Source of the DNA: Saprospiraceae bacterium
GTDB lineage: Bacteria > Bacteroidota > Bacteroidia > Chitinophagales > Saprospiraceae
Direction of reading: 5' to 3'
DNA length: 5,665 nucleotides
Assembly (NCBI GenBank): GCA_007125435.1
Contig: SLDF01000344.1
Coordinates: 1-5,665, forward strand
Positions 5,240 through 5,665 of the stretch are shown one piece after another. A model generated the notes under the pieces. It searched no databases. It was not told the origin of the DNA and was given only the letters and a program-made list of their open reading frames with translations. Made by a program: the position numbers and the translations under genes. The first letter of the stretch is position 1. Every line of letters begins with the position of its first letter.

Positions 5240-5665
5240 TTAATTATGAATGTGATCGTATTCGATCATTGTCGAATAATTATCAGCAACCCTAACTGTA
5301 TTTTCATTAGGCATGTGCATTCTTGACATTTGATTTAGGTCGATATTGATGGCCTCGCCTTCAAAAAACCTATCTGCAAACACATGAAAATGAATAGATG
5401 GTCCCGAATTTGATCTAATCATGAGCTCTCTTCCGAAAGAGGCCTCAATCGGTCTGCTCGCAATAAAAGGGTCTCTGAAACCTCCAATATGGTACTCAAA
5501 AGACTTATCTTCAGCTTCGATACTCTCGGATGTACCCTCTACTCGTACGAAGATGTAGCCGGTATTCCAGCTCCAGAACATATTCTCTGAGGGTGCAAGT
5601 GCTCCCTCTTGAGCTCCAGAAAAGTTTCTGACACTATCCACTCCTATCAAGAAGCGAACATCTGT
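5240..5665 (-). CDS. MbnP-family copper-type periplasmic protein (N-terminus beyond window)
   Basis: The visible 141 residues begin TDVRFLIGVDS and run to the stop TAA (5242-5240). The frame is open to the window edge, and family resemblance continues through the edge, so the start lies outside; the in-frame TTG at 5650 is not the start. Family hallmarks are MFWSWNTGYIF (W31 and W33 of the fragment), YHIGGF (58-63), the histidine pair in IHFHVFAD (91-98), and VADNY followed by the closing DHIHN. In characterised MbnP a tryptophan is oxidised to kynurenine by the di-haem partner MbnH and the protein binds copper; histidines here (H59, H92, H94, H138, H140) are candidate ligands by inference. 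The protein is expected to be exported, though the signal peptide is not visible. The barrel gene follows after 93 bases, probably in the same transcript. Confidence 0.85.
   Translation of the reverse strand, partial: TDVRFLIGVDSVRNFSGAQEGALAPSENMFWSWNTGYIFVRVEGTSESIEAEDKSFEYHIGGFRDPFIASRPIEASFGRELMIRSNSGPSIHFHVFADRFFEGEAINIDLNQMSRMHMPNENTVRVADNYSTMIEYDHIHN

Noticed and set aside
5240..5650. A 136-residue frame starting at TTG 5650 as a complete gene
   Set aside because: The frame stays open to 5665 and the extra residues TDVRF continue the MbnP-family pattern, so the gene is truncated by the window and TTG is an internal leucine.

Overview
The window looks like the chromosome of a gliding member of the Bacteroidota, plausibly of the Saprospiria, Cytophagia or Flavobacteriia side of the phylum. 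The evidence is a recognisable gldH gliding-motility lipoprotein gene, A-rich translation starts without clear Shine-Dalgarno sequences, a moderately AT-rich composition, and a copper-type MbnP plus CxxC beta-barrel gene pair of a kind common in marine Bacteroidota. The class-level assignment is inference.

Positions 1-4003 hold a co-directional plus-strand block. It opens with the last 24 codons of an unidentified gene. A short intergenic stretch with a promoter-like site follows, then grpE, dnaJ, gldH, a PIG3-type quinone oxidoreductase gene and a TRIC-family channel gene. dnaJ/gldH and gldH/oxidoreductase each overlap by 4 bases (ATGA and GTGA), so those three are almost certainly cotranscribed and probably translationally coupled. 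grpE-dnaJ (29-base gap) and oxidoreductase-TRIC (24-base gap) are also tight. GrpE and DnaJ are the nucleotide-exchange factor and J-domain co-chaperone of DnaK. GldH is an envelope lipoprotein of the gliding/type IX secretion machinery. The last two genes have no obvious link to either job.

Positions 4004-4219 separate two convergent transcription units. They hold a compact GC-rich element (about 61 % G+C over 4061-4170 by hand count) full of small hairpins. It is closed at its ends by a 12-base inverted repeat with one G-U pair (4033-4044 and 4195-4206). This is the most unusual non-coding structure in the window. It may be a miniature inverted-repeat element or other dispersed repeat, or a structured RNA or 3' element.

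Positions 4220-5665 are on the minus strand. An mbnP-family gene, cut off by the right edge, is followed after 97 bases with a long intercistronic hairpin by a gene for a 308-residue exported protein. That protein looks like an outer-membrane beta-barrel and has a CDVCGGGGG sequence right at the predicted mature N-terminus. Together they suggest a copper-handling envelope locus whose other members (for example an MbnH-like di-haem protein or an SCO protein) would lie beyond the right edge.
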